Shown here: in pieces, positions 24,980 through 32,404 of the stretch
How the letters are laid out: every line of letters begins with the position of its first letter
How positions within the stretch are numbered: the first letter of the stretch is position 1
DNA from: Limobrevibacterium gyesilva
GTDB lineage: Bacteria; Pseudomonadota; Alphaproteobacteria; Acetobacterales; Acetobacteraceae
Length of the DNA stretch: 40,643 nt
Direction: 5' to 3'
NCBI RefSeq assembly: GCF_025989185.1
Contig: NZ_JAPDNT010000036.1
Span: 1-40,643 of the forward strand
The notes under the pieces: generated by a model
Seen by the model: only the letters and a program-made list of their open reading frames with translations
What the model was told of the DNA's origin: nothing
Database searches by the model: none
Program-made: the position numbers and the translations under genes

Positions 24980-25504
24980 GTGTCTGCATTTGATATTTTT
25001 CTGGCGTTTGTCTTCGCGCACGAGGGAAGCCGCCTCGATCTCACGCCGTCAGATCGGGGAAACTGGACCGGAGGCCGTGTCGGCGCCGGCCTGCTGCGCG
25101 GCTCGAGGCGCGGCATTTCCGCGGCCGCCTATCCGACCCTCGATATCGCTGGCCTGACCGACGGGCAGATCGCGGCGATCTATCGCGTCGACTACTGGCG
25201 CCGGATCGCCGGCGACGATCTGCCGCCGCCCGTGGCGCTGGTGGTCGGCGACGGCGCGGTCAACCAGGGCGTCGGCGCCGCGTCGCGCGACCTGCAGGAT
25301 GCCGTCGGCGTGCCGGCCGATGGCGTGGTTGGCCCGGTGACGGTCGCGGCTGTGCGCCGCAAAGGCAACCAGCTCGACGACCTGGCGGTCGAGCTGGTGG
25401 CGCGTCGTGCGGTCCGATACGCGCGTGCCGACACGTTCCCGATCTTCGGGCTCGGATGGTCCCGCCGCCTCGCGGCGGCCGCCCGCGCCGCCTTTCGTGC
25501 CTAG
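24980..25504 (+). CDS. Endolysin, GH108 N-acetylmuramidase
   Basis: The GTG at 24980 has GGAG (24968-24971) at 8 bases and begins just ahead of the conserved FAHEGSRLDLTPSDRG block (E15 is the catalytic Glu of GH108), giving 174 residues. The frame is open upstream to 24932 but without family sequence. The C-terminal half (VVGDGAVNQGVGAASRDLQD, DGVVGPVTVAAVRRKG) is the PG-binding-3 domain that normally follows GH108. It cleaves the glycan backbone of peptidoglycan. No signal peptide is present, so export depends on the holin. Confidence 0.85.
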   Translation: MSAFDIFLAFVFAHEGSRLDLTPSDRGNWTGGRVGAGLLRGSRRGISAAAYPTLDIAGLTDGQIAAIYRVDYWRRIAGDDLPPPVALVVGDGAVNQGVGAASRDLQDAVGVPADGVVGPVTVAAVRRKGNQLDDLAVELVARRAVRYARADTFPIFGLGWSRRLAAAARAAFRA

Positions 25505-25535
25505 TCACCAACAATCAAATAACCGGAGTCGTCTG

Positions 25536-26108
25536 ATGCGTTTTGCATCTCGTCTGTGCGCGCCTGCCATCCTGGCATGCGTGGTGATATTCGGCCCGGC
25601 TGTGGCGCTGGTGTCGCCGGCGCTGGCGCAGCTCGCGCCGGCTGGCGTCGCGTCGCCGACGACGGGTCCGTTCGGCCCGCTGGTCGACGCCGTGCTGCAG
25701 CTCGTCCAGCCCGTCCTGCTGGCTGTGGCCGCGATCCTGGCGCGCGCTCTGCTGCAGCGGTTCAAGATCGACCAGCATGAGGCTGCGGTGACACTCATCA
25801 CGGGGGCGGCGCAGCGCGGCGCCGGCATCGCGTACGGATTCATCGCCGCCGCCGGCGCTACCATCGCCGATGCGCAGATCCACAACGTCGCGGTGGCGAA
25901 GGGGGTCAGCTACGTGACCGCCGCATTCCCCGACACATTGCGCGCGCTGGGCGTCACACCGGACCGGATCGAGGCCATGGTCCAGGCCGAGCTGGGCCGC
26001 CTGCTGGGCGTCGATCCTGCGGTCACGATCGCGCCGATGCCGATGCTGTCGCCTGCCACCGCCGGGCTGGCCGCTGCCGAGGCGCCGGCTGCCGCGGCGG
26101 CGGCGTGA
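25536..26108 (+). CDS. Holin (LL-H-like)
   Basis: The ATG at 25536 with GGAG (25525-25528) gives 190 residues. A signal-like or first membrane helix (about 8-31) is followed by a second (LVQPVLLAVAAILARALL, about 56-73) and then ..LLQRFKIDQHEAAVTLITGA and an Ala-rich amphipathic tail. This resembles holins of the LL-H group, which have one N-terminal membrane segment and a long helical remainder. The place right after the endolysin supports this. The C-terminus ends in an Ala run. Confidence 0.62.
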   Translation: MRFASRLCAPAILACVVIFGPAVALVSPALAQLAPAGVASPTTGPFGPLVDAVLQLVQPVLLAVAAILARALLQRFKIDQHEAAVTLITGAAQRGAGIAYGFIAAAGATIADAQIHNVAVAKGVSYVTAAFPDTLRALGVTPDRIEAMVQAELGRLLGVDPAVTIAPMPMLSPATAGLAAAEAPAAAAAA

Positions 26109-26323
26109 TGGGCGCCTGGTCCTATGTCGCGCTCATCGGTGCCGTGCTCGGTGGCCTGGCGGCGGTGTGGTACTGCGGCTGGCGGGCGGGCGCCGCGGCC
26201 GTGCGCACCGCGGATCTCGCCAGTGACCAAGCCGCCGCACGCCGGGTGGCGGACGCGATCGCTGCCGCTCCTGGCGATCCTGCTGCCCTGGCTGACCGGC
26301 TGCGCGGTGGCGGGGTCCTGTGA
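26108..26323 (+). CDS. Inner-membrane spanin candidate (Rz-like)
   Basis: A 71-residue protein with an N-terminal membrane helix (WSYVALIGAVLGGLAAVWYC, about 4-23) and a short helical periplasmic part (AVRTADLASDQAAARRVADA). It is shorter than lambda Rz, but the overlapping lipoprotein gene in the +1 frame identifies a spanin pair. The start overlaps the holin stop (TGATG); a GTG at 26105 is equally possible. Confidence 0.6.
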   Translation: MGAWSYVALIGAVLGGLAAVWYCGWRAGAAAVRTADLASDQAAARRVADAIAAAPGDPAALADRLRGGGVL

Positions 26324-26471
26324 CAGCCTGGTGCTGAGGGACTACCCGCCCGCGGATCGGCAGCGCCTGGCCGACGAGCTGGCCGCCGCCCCGTCCTCGG
26401 CCGTCTGGCCGCGCGTGGTGGTCGACGCCGCCGGCCTGCGCGACCAGGTGCGCGCCTGCCAGGCCAAATAG
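26223..26471 (+). CDS. Outer-membrane spanin lipoprotein (Rz1-like)
   Basis: The GTG at 26223 gives 82 residues with a short lipoprotein signal (LPLLAILLPW) and lipobox LTGC (Cys27). The mature part has SCDSLVLRDYPPADRQRLAD and ends GLRDQVRACQAK, a common pattern in such o-spanins. It overlaps the Rz-like gene by about 100 bases in another frame. The pair would fuse inner and outer membranes at the last lysis step. The frame is open further upstream, but that part lacks signal-peptide character. Confidence 0.68.
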   Translation: MTKPPHAGWRTRSLPLLAILLPWLTGCAVAGSCDSLVLRDYPPADRQRLADELAAAPSSAVWPRVVVDAAGLRDQVRACQAK

Positions 26472-26528
26472 GCCCGCCAGGCGGCCGCCGCGAGTGGCGG
26501 CACCTTCCTTCACCATCCAGACGTCCAA

Positions 26529-26571
26529 GCGCCGCCGGTGCCCTGCTGGGCGCCGGCGGCGCTGCTGTTTT
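26529..26571 (+). terminator. Terminator of the late operon
   Basis: A perfect 10-bp stem gcgccgccgg (26529-26538) / ccggcggcgc (26553-26562) with a 14-base loop is followed by tgctgTTTT (to 26571). It lies between the end of the rightward late operon (26471) and the convergent leftward operon (ending 26577). Confidence 0.7.
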
Positions 26572-26576
26572 GCGTC

Positions 26577-27356
26577 TTAGAAAACAGTGGCGAGCAGCTC
26601 ACGCACCTTCGGCGCCCAACGAGCTGCACTGTCGTCGCGCACGTCGTTCCGGTCGTAGAAATCGAACTCCTGCGGCTGGCGCTGCAGGTCATGGTATCCA
26701 CGCGCGAGCTTCGCATCCCAGTCTGCCCTCGACCGGGTGAAATAGTGGTTGAGCTGGCCCGCCGCGTAGTCCGGAGCATCATCCAGACGGGCCTTCACAT
26801 CCACAATCGCCCGCCCGGCGAGGTCCACGTAGGGTCCGTCAACCTCGAACCAGTGCGATACGCGGCACGTCCGAACTTGTTTCGGACGCACAATCGACTT
26901 GATGTGGCGGTTCGGGCCGAACGTCGCGGGTGCGCGCTGCGTGTAGGACTCGATCACCAGGCCGGCCGGCCGCTCAGCATGTCCGGACGATCCGAACATT
27001 GCCCACGGCACCGCGATAGCGGCGGCGTCACTATGTCGCGCGAGCATGTCGCCGAGCGGCCGGTCCAGCACCAGAAATTCATCCGCGTCGAGACATGCCA
27101 TCCAGGCAAATTCGTTGCGGAACAGCTCGAGGGCGAATTCATATCCCTTCCGCTGGTAGTCCGGCGTCGTCAGGGTCCAGTCGAACACGCGCACGTCGAA
27201 ATGCTGCTTGAAGCGCTCAGCGGCAGCCTTGGTCCCGTCGGTCGACTTGTTGTCGAGTAGGATTACGGCGTCAAAGCGGATCGCAAACTGATAGGCGATC
27301 CACTCGGCGATATATCGCTCCTCGTCTTTCACGACGGCGACGACCGCGGTCCTCAC
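26577..27356 (-). CDS. Second glycosyltransferase (GT2/GT92-like)
   Basis: The GTG at 27356, overlapping the previous stop (GTGA), gives 259 residues. The frame is open upstream, but the family sequence begins here (VRTAVVAVVKDEERYIAEW). Motifs are a nucleotide-binding DNKSTDGT (35-42), metal-binding DADEF (90-94), AVPWAMFGSSGH and late HYFTRSRADW. This is the Glyco_tranf_2_4 type that adds sugars to surface glycans or proteins. It is unrelated in sequence to the head-operon enzyme. It closes a leftward operon opposite to the late genes, so it may be expressed in the lysogen and modify the host envelope. Confidence 0.82.
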   Translation of the reverse strand: MRTAVVAVVKDEERYIAEWIAYQFAIRFDAVILLDNKSTDGTKAAAERFKQHFDVRVFDWTLTTPDYQRKGYEFALELFRNEFAWMACLDADEFLVLDRPLGDMLARHSDAAAIAVPWAMFGSSGHAERPAGLVIESYTQRAPATFGPNRHIKSIVRPKQVRTCRVSHWFEVDGPYVDLAGRAIVDVKARLDDAPDYAAGQLNHYFTRSRADWDAKLARGYHDLQRQPQEFDFYDRNDVRDDSAARWAPKVRELLATVF

Positions 27357-27649
27357 GTCGGATTGCCGTCCACGTCGACGTGGATCTGCGGTGGGTTCCA
27401 GTCGATTTCCGCATCGGCATCCCGCCCGGCGAGATCTGTAGCTGCCAATAGCCGTTCGGCCGCGGCGATGATGTGCGCGTCCGCCACAGGCGCACCGGGA
27501 TTCGTGATCCACGAGGCCTCAGGCGAGGGATCGAGGCCGAGTGCAACCGCCGCGACAGGGCCGATCTTCATGACGCTGTGCAGCGTCGCGCCGCCGGGCT
27601 CCAGGGCTAGGCGCAGAAGGGCAAGAATCTGGTCTCTGTGTGTCGGCAT
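27353..27649 (-). CDS. Unknown protein coupled to the glycosyltransferase
   Basis: A 98-residue soluble protein. The N-terminal helix is MPTHRDQILALLRLALEPGG; the C-terminus is acidic (WNPPQIHVDVDGNPT). The 4-base overlap with the glycosyltransferase gene implies coupled synthesis. No family recognised. The start context gagacagacATG resembles that of the gene at 28261. Confidence 0.6.
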   Translation of the reverse strand: MPTHRDQILALLRLALEPGGATLHSVMKIGPVAAVALGLDPSPEASWITNPGAPVADAHIIAAAERLLAATDLAGRDADAEIDWNPPQIHVDVDGNPT

Positions 27650-27724
27650 GTCTGTCTCATCTATGTCGGGGTGTTGGTGTAGTGCTGCTATCTGGCGCGG
27701 GTAAACCGAGGTTTAGGTGTGCTT

Positions 27725-28261
27725 TTAGAACTGCGCGGCGAGCGGCAGGGCTAGCAGCTCGTGCTGCGGTTCCCCGCGCTTCCACTCGGTGCGGCGAGCG
27801 ACGCGGTAGCGTGCGCCCGCCGCTATCTGCACGATCGCGCTCAGGTGCCGCGCTTCACTGGGCTGCGTCCATGCCTCGGCCGCATTCCAGCCGCCATCCT
27901 CGCGTGCCAGGACAATAACGAGCGCGTCACCGTCGCTTTCGCCCGGCAGGGTGATTTCCAATTGGGTCCCGCTCAGCGATGCCCATTCGGGCACTGCGTC
28001 CGCCGTGATCTGGCACACGTCCAGCACTACACCGAGCGCCTCCGCACCGAGAGGGCGACAGTGGCCGGGGATTCCCTGCGCTGCGGTGGCGTCGAACAGC
28101 GGAAGAAATGCCCGACGCCAGGCGGCCTCGTGTTCGCGGGGATGCGCCGCGTCGAAATTGCCGAGATCGGCCCGGCGGAGCAGATCGGACAGCTCGATCA
28201 GGCGCTGGGGGATGAAAGCGCTGCCGGCGGTGCGGCTGCTGCGGTTCGGATGGTTCGCCAT
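27725..28261 (-). CDS. Unknown accessory protein, first gene of the leftward moron
   Basis: A 178-residue protein, soluble and mixed alpha/beta, with helical RLIELSDLLRRADLGNFDA and strands TQLEITLPGESDGDALVIVL and GARYRVARRTEWKR. AGGAG at 7 bases supports the ATG at 28261. It is followed after 75 bases by the next gene of the operon. No known domain is recognised. Confidence 0.6.
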   Translation of the reverse strand: MANHPNRSSRTAGSAFIPQRLIELSDLLRRADLGNFDAAHPREHEAAWRRAFLPLFDATAAQGIPGHCRPLGAEALGVVLDVCQITADAVPEWASLSGTQLEITLPGESDGDALVIVLAREDGGWNAAEAWTQPSEARHLSAIVQIAAGARYRVARRTEWKRGEPQHELLALPLAAQF

Positions 28262-28643
28262 GGTCTGTCTCCTGCCCCTGAAAAACCGCGAGGACGCCGG
28301 TTCGTTATTGCCTTTGTAATCCCCTTCGCCACGCTGTGAACGGTGCCTCGACCGACCAGTGACGAACGACCTAACCCTTTGAGTTTCCGGCGTGATCGAG
28401 CCGTATCGGAAGCAACAGCAGCGGGTCCGCCCGCATGTCGGGCGATTTGCCCGGCCCCCGAATTCCCGATGCTTTCAACGTCACTGCGGCGTGCTTGGTG
28501 GCGACCCGCACGACCGAATGACGCCAAGAGCCGCAGGAAACCGCCAGTTTCAGGCGGTGATCTAGGCTGTCCAAAAGCTCCGACATCATGCTCATACGGG
28601 CGGCTGTTAGTGACGTCTGACATTGGACAGGGCGCCATCTACC
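28262..28643. other. Gene-poor spacer between leftward operons, with promoter candidate
   Basis: On the minus strand TTCACA (28340-28335) and TACAAA (28318-28313) with a 16-base spacer could start the accessory operon. The TTACAAAGG string around its -10 recurs in the candidate late promoter at 1092-1100. An 8-bp inverted repeat, ctgtccaa (28567-28574) and ttggacag (28623-28630), lies at the other end. A 74-residue minus frame (28371-28595) has no ribosome-binding site and is not called. Confidence 0.35.
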
Positions 28644-28916
28644 CTACTCCCGCACCAGCCGGGTGAGCTGGTGCTGATGCGCGAACAAATCGACCATCTC
28701 CTCGACGATATCCTGCATCGTGCGCCCCTCGCGCGCGGCGAAGATGTCGAGCTGGCGCTTGGCGTCGCGGTCGATGTAGCCGGCGAGCTGCACCTTGCCG
28801 GCGCGTGCGGGGGGCTTCGCCGGCCGCGCCGGGGCGGCCTCGGGAGCGGCGGCCGGTGGCTCGGCCGCGCGGGTGGCCGGCGGCATGGTCAGCGTGGGGC
28901 GAGGGCGAATGGTCAT
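28644..28916 (-). CDS. Ribbon-helix-helix partner of ParA
   Basis: A 90-residue protein with a disordered Pro/Ala-rich N-terminus (1-40) and a ribbon-helix-helix-like C-terminus: strand KVQLAGYI (41-48), helix [14 protein letters not shown] (51-64), turn, helix [16 protein letters not shown]. Small RHH proteins with flexible arms are the centromere-binding partners (ParG/type Ib ParB) of small ParA ATPases. It overlaps parA by 4 bases (ATGA), the usual par operon arrangement. Confidence 0.72.
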   Translation of the reverse strand: MTIRPRPTLTMPPATRAAEPPAAAPEAAPARPAKPPARAGKVQLAGYIDRDAKRQLDIFAAREGRTMQDIVEEMVDLFAHQHQLTRLVRE

Positions 28917-29560
28917 AGGGCGGGCGTCCTTGTCGTCGCGTCGGCATGTAGACGTGTCATCACGTCGTCATAGAGGGCAGTGATTTCGGCGGCGGCCGCG
29001 CCGCCCGGCTCGAACTCGGACGCGACCCGGCCGTCGATCAGGCAGTGCTGGAAAGCCACGCGCTGGCGGATCACGATCTGCATCACCGTGCCGCCCTGCC
29101 CTGTCACTGCTGCTCGTGCCTCGTCGACCACGCGCGAGCGGATCGGCGCCGCATTGAGGATCACGATGCCCGGGCGCTTGACCAGCTCGCACACGTCCAG
29201 CGTCGCGCGGATCGCCTCGAGGTCGAACGTGGCCGGTCGGCACGGCACCAGAATCAGGTCGGCTGCCTTCGCAGCGCGCAGCGAGGCCCGGTCGGCGTGC
29301 GGCGCGGTGTCGAGCACGACCAGGCCGTAACCGTCCTCCTGGGCGCCGGCGAGCGTCTGGTCCAGGTTCGCAGGATGCTCGGCGGTCACGTCCGGCGGCA
29401 GGTCGCCGCGGCGCGTGCCCCATCCCGCAAGGTTGCCCTGCGGGTCCAGATCGATGAGCAGCGTCTGCACGCCGCGCGCCGCACCCTCAGCCGCCAGATG
29501 CAGGGCGAGCGTTGACTTTCCGGCCCCGCCTTTCTGGCTGACGACCGCAACTGTCAGCAT
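28913..29560 (-). CDS. parA: ParA partition ATPase (type Ib)
   Basis: The ATG at 29560 gives 215 residues beginning at the deviant Walker A ([28 protein letters not shown] at 10-17). [15 protein letters not shown] (A' region) and [12 protein letters not shown] (Walker B) follow. The size and the absence of an N-terminal HTH are those of type Ib ParA proteins, which work with a small RHH partner as encoded next. It would move the circular prophage to daughter cells. Upstream lies an inverted-repeat cluster (candidate parS). Confidence 0.88.
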   Translation of the reverse strand: MLTVAVVSQKGGAGKSTLALHLAAEGAARGVQTLLIDLDPQGNLAGWGTRRGDLPPDVTAEHPANLDQTLAGAQEDGYGLVVLDTAPHADRASLRAAKAADLILVPCRPATFDLEAIRATLDVCELVKRPGIVILNAAPIRSRVVDEARAAVTGQGGTVMQIVIRQRVAFQHCLIDGRVASEFEPGGAAAAEITALYDDVMTRLHADATTRTPAL

Positions 29561-29591
29561 GCTGGATATCCCTCGTGTTGTATTGCCGGCA

Positions 29592-29658
29592 CGATGACAC
29601 GCGGACATGTCGGAAACAAGGATCGTCAGCCTGTCATCGCGTCAACATGCCGACATGT
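29592..29658. repeat. Candidate parS/operator repeats upstream of parA
   Basis: Two interleaved inverted pairs occur: cgatgaca (29592-29599) with tgtcatcg (29632-29639), and acatgtcgg (29605-29613) with ccgacatgt (29650-29658). The 18-base string at 29632-29649 recurs with 15 identities at 28931-28948, within the 3' end of parA. Such repeats beside type Ib par operons act as centromere and as operator for autoregulation. Confidence 0.5.
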
Positions 29659-30134
29659 GGGCGCCGCGCCTGCCATGCAGCGACGATTGCGTGCTGTCGG
29701 CGCTCGACGGATGCGGCCAATGCCGCCCGCGCGGCCTCCAGTGGCAGCAGCGCCAGGATCGTCCTCGGCTCTTTCTTTCTTACTTTCTTGATTCGTCGGC
29801 CTGCCTGTCCGCCTGGTGCCGGCCGCACCGGCTCGGCCGGCACGCGGGCCTCATACTGGTTCGGACCCTGGCGCCGGCGGCCGCGCACGAGCTGGGACGT
29901 GTGCGACCAGGTCAGCAGGCCGAGCGTGCGGGCCTTGGCCCTCGCGCGCCGCACGGTGCGGTCCGAACAGGACGCCAGGCCGGCGACCGTGGCGTCGGAC
30001 GGAAACAGGCCGGCCGGGCCGTCGTAGCAGACCAGGGCGAGCAGGGCGTCTTTCTCGGTGCGCGTAAGATTGCCCGCTTGCCATTCCTGGCGGATGCGCA
30101 ACTTCACGGCGAACAGGTGGTCGGACTCAAGCAT
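29634..30134 (-). CDS. Winged-helix DNA-binding protein (HTH_36-like)
   Basis: The ATG at 30134 with GGGGAG at 7 bases gives 166 residues. Residues 22-90 read as a winged helix of the replication-initiator type ([49 protein letters not shown]). The C-terminal half is Arg/Pro-rich and may bind DNA non-specifically. Next to parA it may start or control plasmid-mode replication; direct evidence is lacking. Its 3' end carries part of the candidate parS repeats. Confidence 0.65.
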   Translation of the reverse strand: MLESDHLFAVKLRIRQEWQAGNLTRTEKDALLALVCYDGPAGLFPSDATVAGLASCSDRTVRRARAKARTLGLLTWSHTSQLVRGRRRQGPNQYEARVPAEPVRPAPGGQAGRRIKKVRKKEPRTILALLPLEAARAALAASVERRQHAIVAAWQARRPHVGMLTR

Positions 30135-30272
30135 CGTCGATCTCCCCATGCGGAGAGGCCGGCCGGAAAAAGGGCGCAAATCCCCCATGCAAGACGCCGC
30201 TTGCAAAAATCGCTGAGAGAGGGGAGGATCGGTTTACCAGACACGATCATCCCCGGCTCTGCCGGACATGGG

Positions 30273-30290
30273 GGCCGCCTTCGGGCGGCC
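30273..30290. other. TTCG hairpin between leftward genes
   Basis: A 7-bp perfect stem ggccgcc/ggcggcc closed by TTCG lies just downstream of the gene ending at 30301 on the minus strand. No T-run follows on that strand, so it is more likely an mRNA-processing or attenuation structure. Confidence 0.45.
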
Positions 30291-30300
30291 TCTCTGCTGT

Positions 30301-30567
30301 TTAGGTCATGGTGACTCCATCATCCGCGCAGACTCGATGCGCGGCCGGCAAGCATGCCTCGCCGGTCGGCGCCGCGTCCATGGCATTCAGCCTGGCCCGC
30401 TGCAGCTCGTGCGCCAGGTGCAGCACCAGGCCGAGCAGCGCGTGCCGGCTGCCGCCTGGTCGGTAGATCCCCCGCTCGTGCTCGGCCGCCCGGATGATGT
30501 CGGCGAGCACGACGTCGGTCAGGGGTGGCTGGTCCAGGCCGGGCAGGCCGAGCTGCAGGGACGTCAT
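30301..30567 (-). CDS. Small unknown early protein
   Basis: An 88-residue protein. The N-terminal half is helical (VVLADIIRAAEHERGIYRPG, then HALLGLVLHLAHELQRARL). No motif recognised. It belongs to the long leftward early operon; its ribosome-binding site is weak, so the start is uncertain. Confidence 0.5.
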   Translation of the reverse strand: MTSLQLGLPGLDQPPLTDVVLADIIRAAEHERGIYRPGGSRHALLGLVLHLAHELQRARLNAMDAAPTGEACLPAAHRVCADDGVTMT

Positions 30568-30600
30568 GCGGCGGAGGTGCGCTTGCGATGGGCGGTTTGA

Positions 30601-30927
30601 TTATCGACCATCCGCACTCTCCACCTTGCACCGCATCCAGTGATTTTTCAGGCTATTCCAAGCGTCGCGGCCCAGAGCGACCGTGTCGAACCAATCGCCG
30701 TTCGCATCCAGCAGATCGGCCCAATAGTCTCCTGTTTCGCCGACGGGCCCGACCCTGCCCGAGATCGCGGCGCGGCGCAGGACGGTATCGACCGCTGGAG
30801 CGCCGCCGGGGAATCGAACTCCCTCGCACATCGCGAGGCGCCCGTGGATCACCTTGCACAGCCGCAACCCCTGCGTTTCTGGCGGCAGATCGACCTTGGG
30901 CATCGTGGTTTTCCGATCGACGGTCAC
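30601..30927 (-). CDS. Small unknown early protein
   Basis: A 108-residue protein with a WADLLDANGDWFDTVALGRD core and a basic C-terminus (AWNSLKNHWMRCKVES). The GTG start overlaps the upstream stop by 4 bases (GTGA); an ATG at 30903 is an alternative. The N-terminal DRKTT is similar to the ADQKTT/ADQKTP starts of two genes upstream in the operon. No family recognised. Confidence 0.55.
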   Translation of the reverse strand: MTVDRKTTMPKVDLPPETQGLRLCKVIHGRLAMCEGVRFPGGAPAVDTVLRRAAISGRVGPVGETGDYWADLLDANGDWFDTVALGRDAWNSLKNHWMRCKVESADGR

Positions 30928-31346
30928 GACGCCACCATGCCTCGGAACGCCTCATGCACCCGGTCGGACCATTGCGGCCGCGGGAACTGTCGCGCGTAGA
31001 GGAACGCGATGACCTCTCCGGCAGAAAATCCCCCCCGTTCGCCAAGGCGGGAAAGCGACTGCCGATCGCCGTGCAAGGCCGAGTAGACTTCGTAAGCCTT
31101 CTCCGCGATGCACAGGGGTAAGCGACCGGGCTCGCGGCGGTAGCTGGCAATCTGCATCGGCATCGTGGCCGGCGCCGGAGCGGCCCCCGGCGGCTTGCCG
31201 CTCGTGCCCTGGTGCGGAGGCTCTCCGATCGGCTCGCGTGGCGCTTCTGGCGTGCCGCAGTTTATGCATTTCCGCGGGTAGGGCTGGTGCATCGATTTGC
31301 TGTAGATGCACCCGCAGCTGCACTTCGTGGTGTGTTCACGCGACAT
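30924..31346 (-). CDS. Zinc-ribbon protein of the early operon
   Basis: A 140-residue protein. An N-terminal zinc ribbon (CSCGCIYSKS and PRKCINCGTP, Cys pairs near 9-13 and 27-30) is followed by a Pro-rich linker. A helical domain (LCIAEKAYEVYSALHGDR, GGFSAGEVIAFLYARQFP) ends the protein. It may bind nucleic acid or a host protein. It is coupled to both neighbours by short overlaps. Confidence 0.6.
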   Translation of the reverse strand: MSREHTTKCSCGCIYSKSMHQPYPRKCINCGTPEAPREPIGEPPHQGTSGKPPGAAPAPATMPMQIASYRREPGRLPLCIAEKAYEVYSALHGDRQSLSRLGERGGFSAGEVIAFLYARQFPRPQWSDRVHEAFRGMVAS

Positions 31347-31698
31347 CGAGCGATCTCCCGTCCTTCAAGCCCTTCTCATAACCGGCCTCCTCGGCACGGA
31401 TCAGCGCCCGTGCATGGGCGGCCCGCATGGCATGGAATTGCCGGTCCGCGGCGCTGTCCTCGGCCCGGTAGCGTTCCAGTTCCTTCTCAGCGCGACGGAG
31501 TGCCATTAGCAGCCCGCGCTCCTCGCCAGCCTTGATCTGACAACCCGCCTCGGCCAGCGGATCGGCGCCGAAGTGATCGCGGGCAGAACCCGGCGTGGTG
31601 AACGTCTCGCCGCAATGGAAGCAGGTCCAACCGTGCTTCGGCTTCAAATAGGTGGCCGGCTCGGCTTTGGTTTCAGTTGACGCGGGCATTGATTGCAT
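31336..31698 (-). CDS. C2H2-type zinc-finger phage protein
   Basis: A 120-residue protein. A finger-like WTCFHCGETFTTPGSARDHF (Cys-x2-Cys, then His) is followed by a long charged coiled coil (RRAEKELERYRAEDSAAD, RAAHARALIRAEEAGYEKG). Such proteins recur in alphaproteobacterial phages with unknown role. An ATG at 31689 is an alternative start. Confidence 0.62.
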   Translation of the reverse strand: MQSMPASTETKAEPATYLKPKHGWTCFHCGETFTTPGSARDHFGADPLAEAGCQIKAGEERGLLMALRRAEKELERYRAEDSAADRQFHAMRAAHARALIRAEEAGYEKGLKDGRSLDVA

Positions 31699-31906
31699 CT
31701 TCTTCTCTGCGAAGCCGTTCTACGGCACTGAACAGTGCGCCTTGGTATTCGTGGCAGGCTGCCAGGTCACCTGCGAATTCCGTCATGCATGCATCAAAAC
31801 GCTTGGCTGCCTTGATGACATCGGTCTGGCATATGCGGAGTCGCAAAAACGGCATGTCCGCCTCGAACTGCGCGTTCACGTTGGTGGTTTTCTGGTCAGC
31901 CGACAT
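31673..31906 (-). CDS. Small unknown early protein
   Basis: A 77-residue helical, charged protein (VIKAAKRFDACMTEFAGDLA, ALFSAVERLRREEDA). GGAGGA at 8 bases supports the start at 31906. Its first 16 coding bases after the start region are shared with the gene at 32404. No family recognised. Confidence 0.55.
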   Translation of the reverse strand: MSADQKTTNVNAQFEADMPFLRLRICQTDVIKAAKRFDACMTEFAGDLAACHEYQGALFSAVERLRREEDAINARVN

Positions 31907-32198
31907 GCCTCACATCCTCCGCGATAATGGGCACCATACTGTGCACGAACCACTTCGTTTCGTGCCCGCAGCCGAGGCACGTCAGCCCTTCATGCATCGG
32001 GTCGATTTCGCGGATGTTCGCCCAGTCCATCCCGACGATCGCGCCCCATTGCCCGCAGTTCGCGCAGCGCCGGTCGTGCTTGAACGTGCGCATATGGTGC
32101 TCTCGAATTTTTGCCTCTGCCCTGGCACGGACCCAACGCCAGAAGCGAAGCCCGCGAGGCTCGGCCGTGGTGTTCGATGCGTCGTGCTGAGCGCTCAT
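31896..32198 (-). CDS. Small zinc-ribbon protein
   Basis: A 100-residue protein with two CxxC knuckles (RRCANCGQWG and LTCLGCGHET) making a rubredoxin-like zinc ribbon. The N-terminus is basic and helical (RFWRWVRARAEAKIREHH). The start has GGGGAGGGGA 6-15 bases upstream. Likely a nucleic-acid-binding or host-modulating early protein, by inference. Confidence 0.6.
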   Translation of the reverse strand: MSAQHDASNTTAEPRGLRFWRWVRARAEAKIREHHMRTFKHDRRCANCGQWGAIVGMDWANIREIDPMHEGLTCLGCGHETKWFVHSMVPIIAEDVRHVG

Positions 32199-32404
32199 CG
32201 ACTTCCCCTCCCCCGGAACCCAAGCGGCCCGCGCTCTTCCACGCGGTAGAGCGGCGTCCCCGACGCATCAAGGAGCCCGGTGGGCTTTGGGGTGGGGTCG
32301 CTTTCCCACACCGTGCAAGTCGGAAGGCTCTCGGGCGTGTAGTGCGCGGACAGCCAGGCTTTGGACGGTATGGCGATGTAGCGGGGGGTTTTCTGGTCAG
32401 CCAT
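32195..32404 (-). CDS. Small unknown early protein
   Basis: The ATG at 32404 gives 69 residues (MADQKTPRYIAIPSKAWLSA start, with a GTPLYRVEERGP strand near the end). The frame is open upstream but Arg-rich there. It overlaps the preceding gene by 8 bases and the next by 4. No family recognised. Confidence 0.5.
   Translation of the reverse strand: MADQKTPRYIAIPSKAWLSAHYTPESLPTCTVWESDPTPKPTGLLDASGTPLYRVEERGPLGFRGRGSR

Noticed and set aside
26500-28300. Search for integrase, attP or tRNA gene beside the lysis module
   Set aside because: No tyrosine or serine recombinase motif, no tRNA-like cloverleaf and no att-like repeat was seen there or elsewhere in the window.
28371-28595. 74-residue minus-strand frame in the spacer
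   Set aside because: No ribosome-binding site, no coupling and no recognisable domain. Left as spacer, though it could be a relic of an inserted element.
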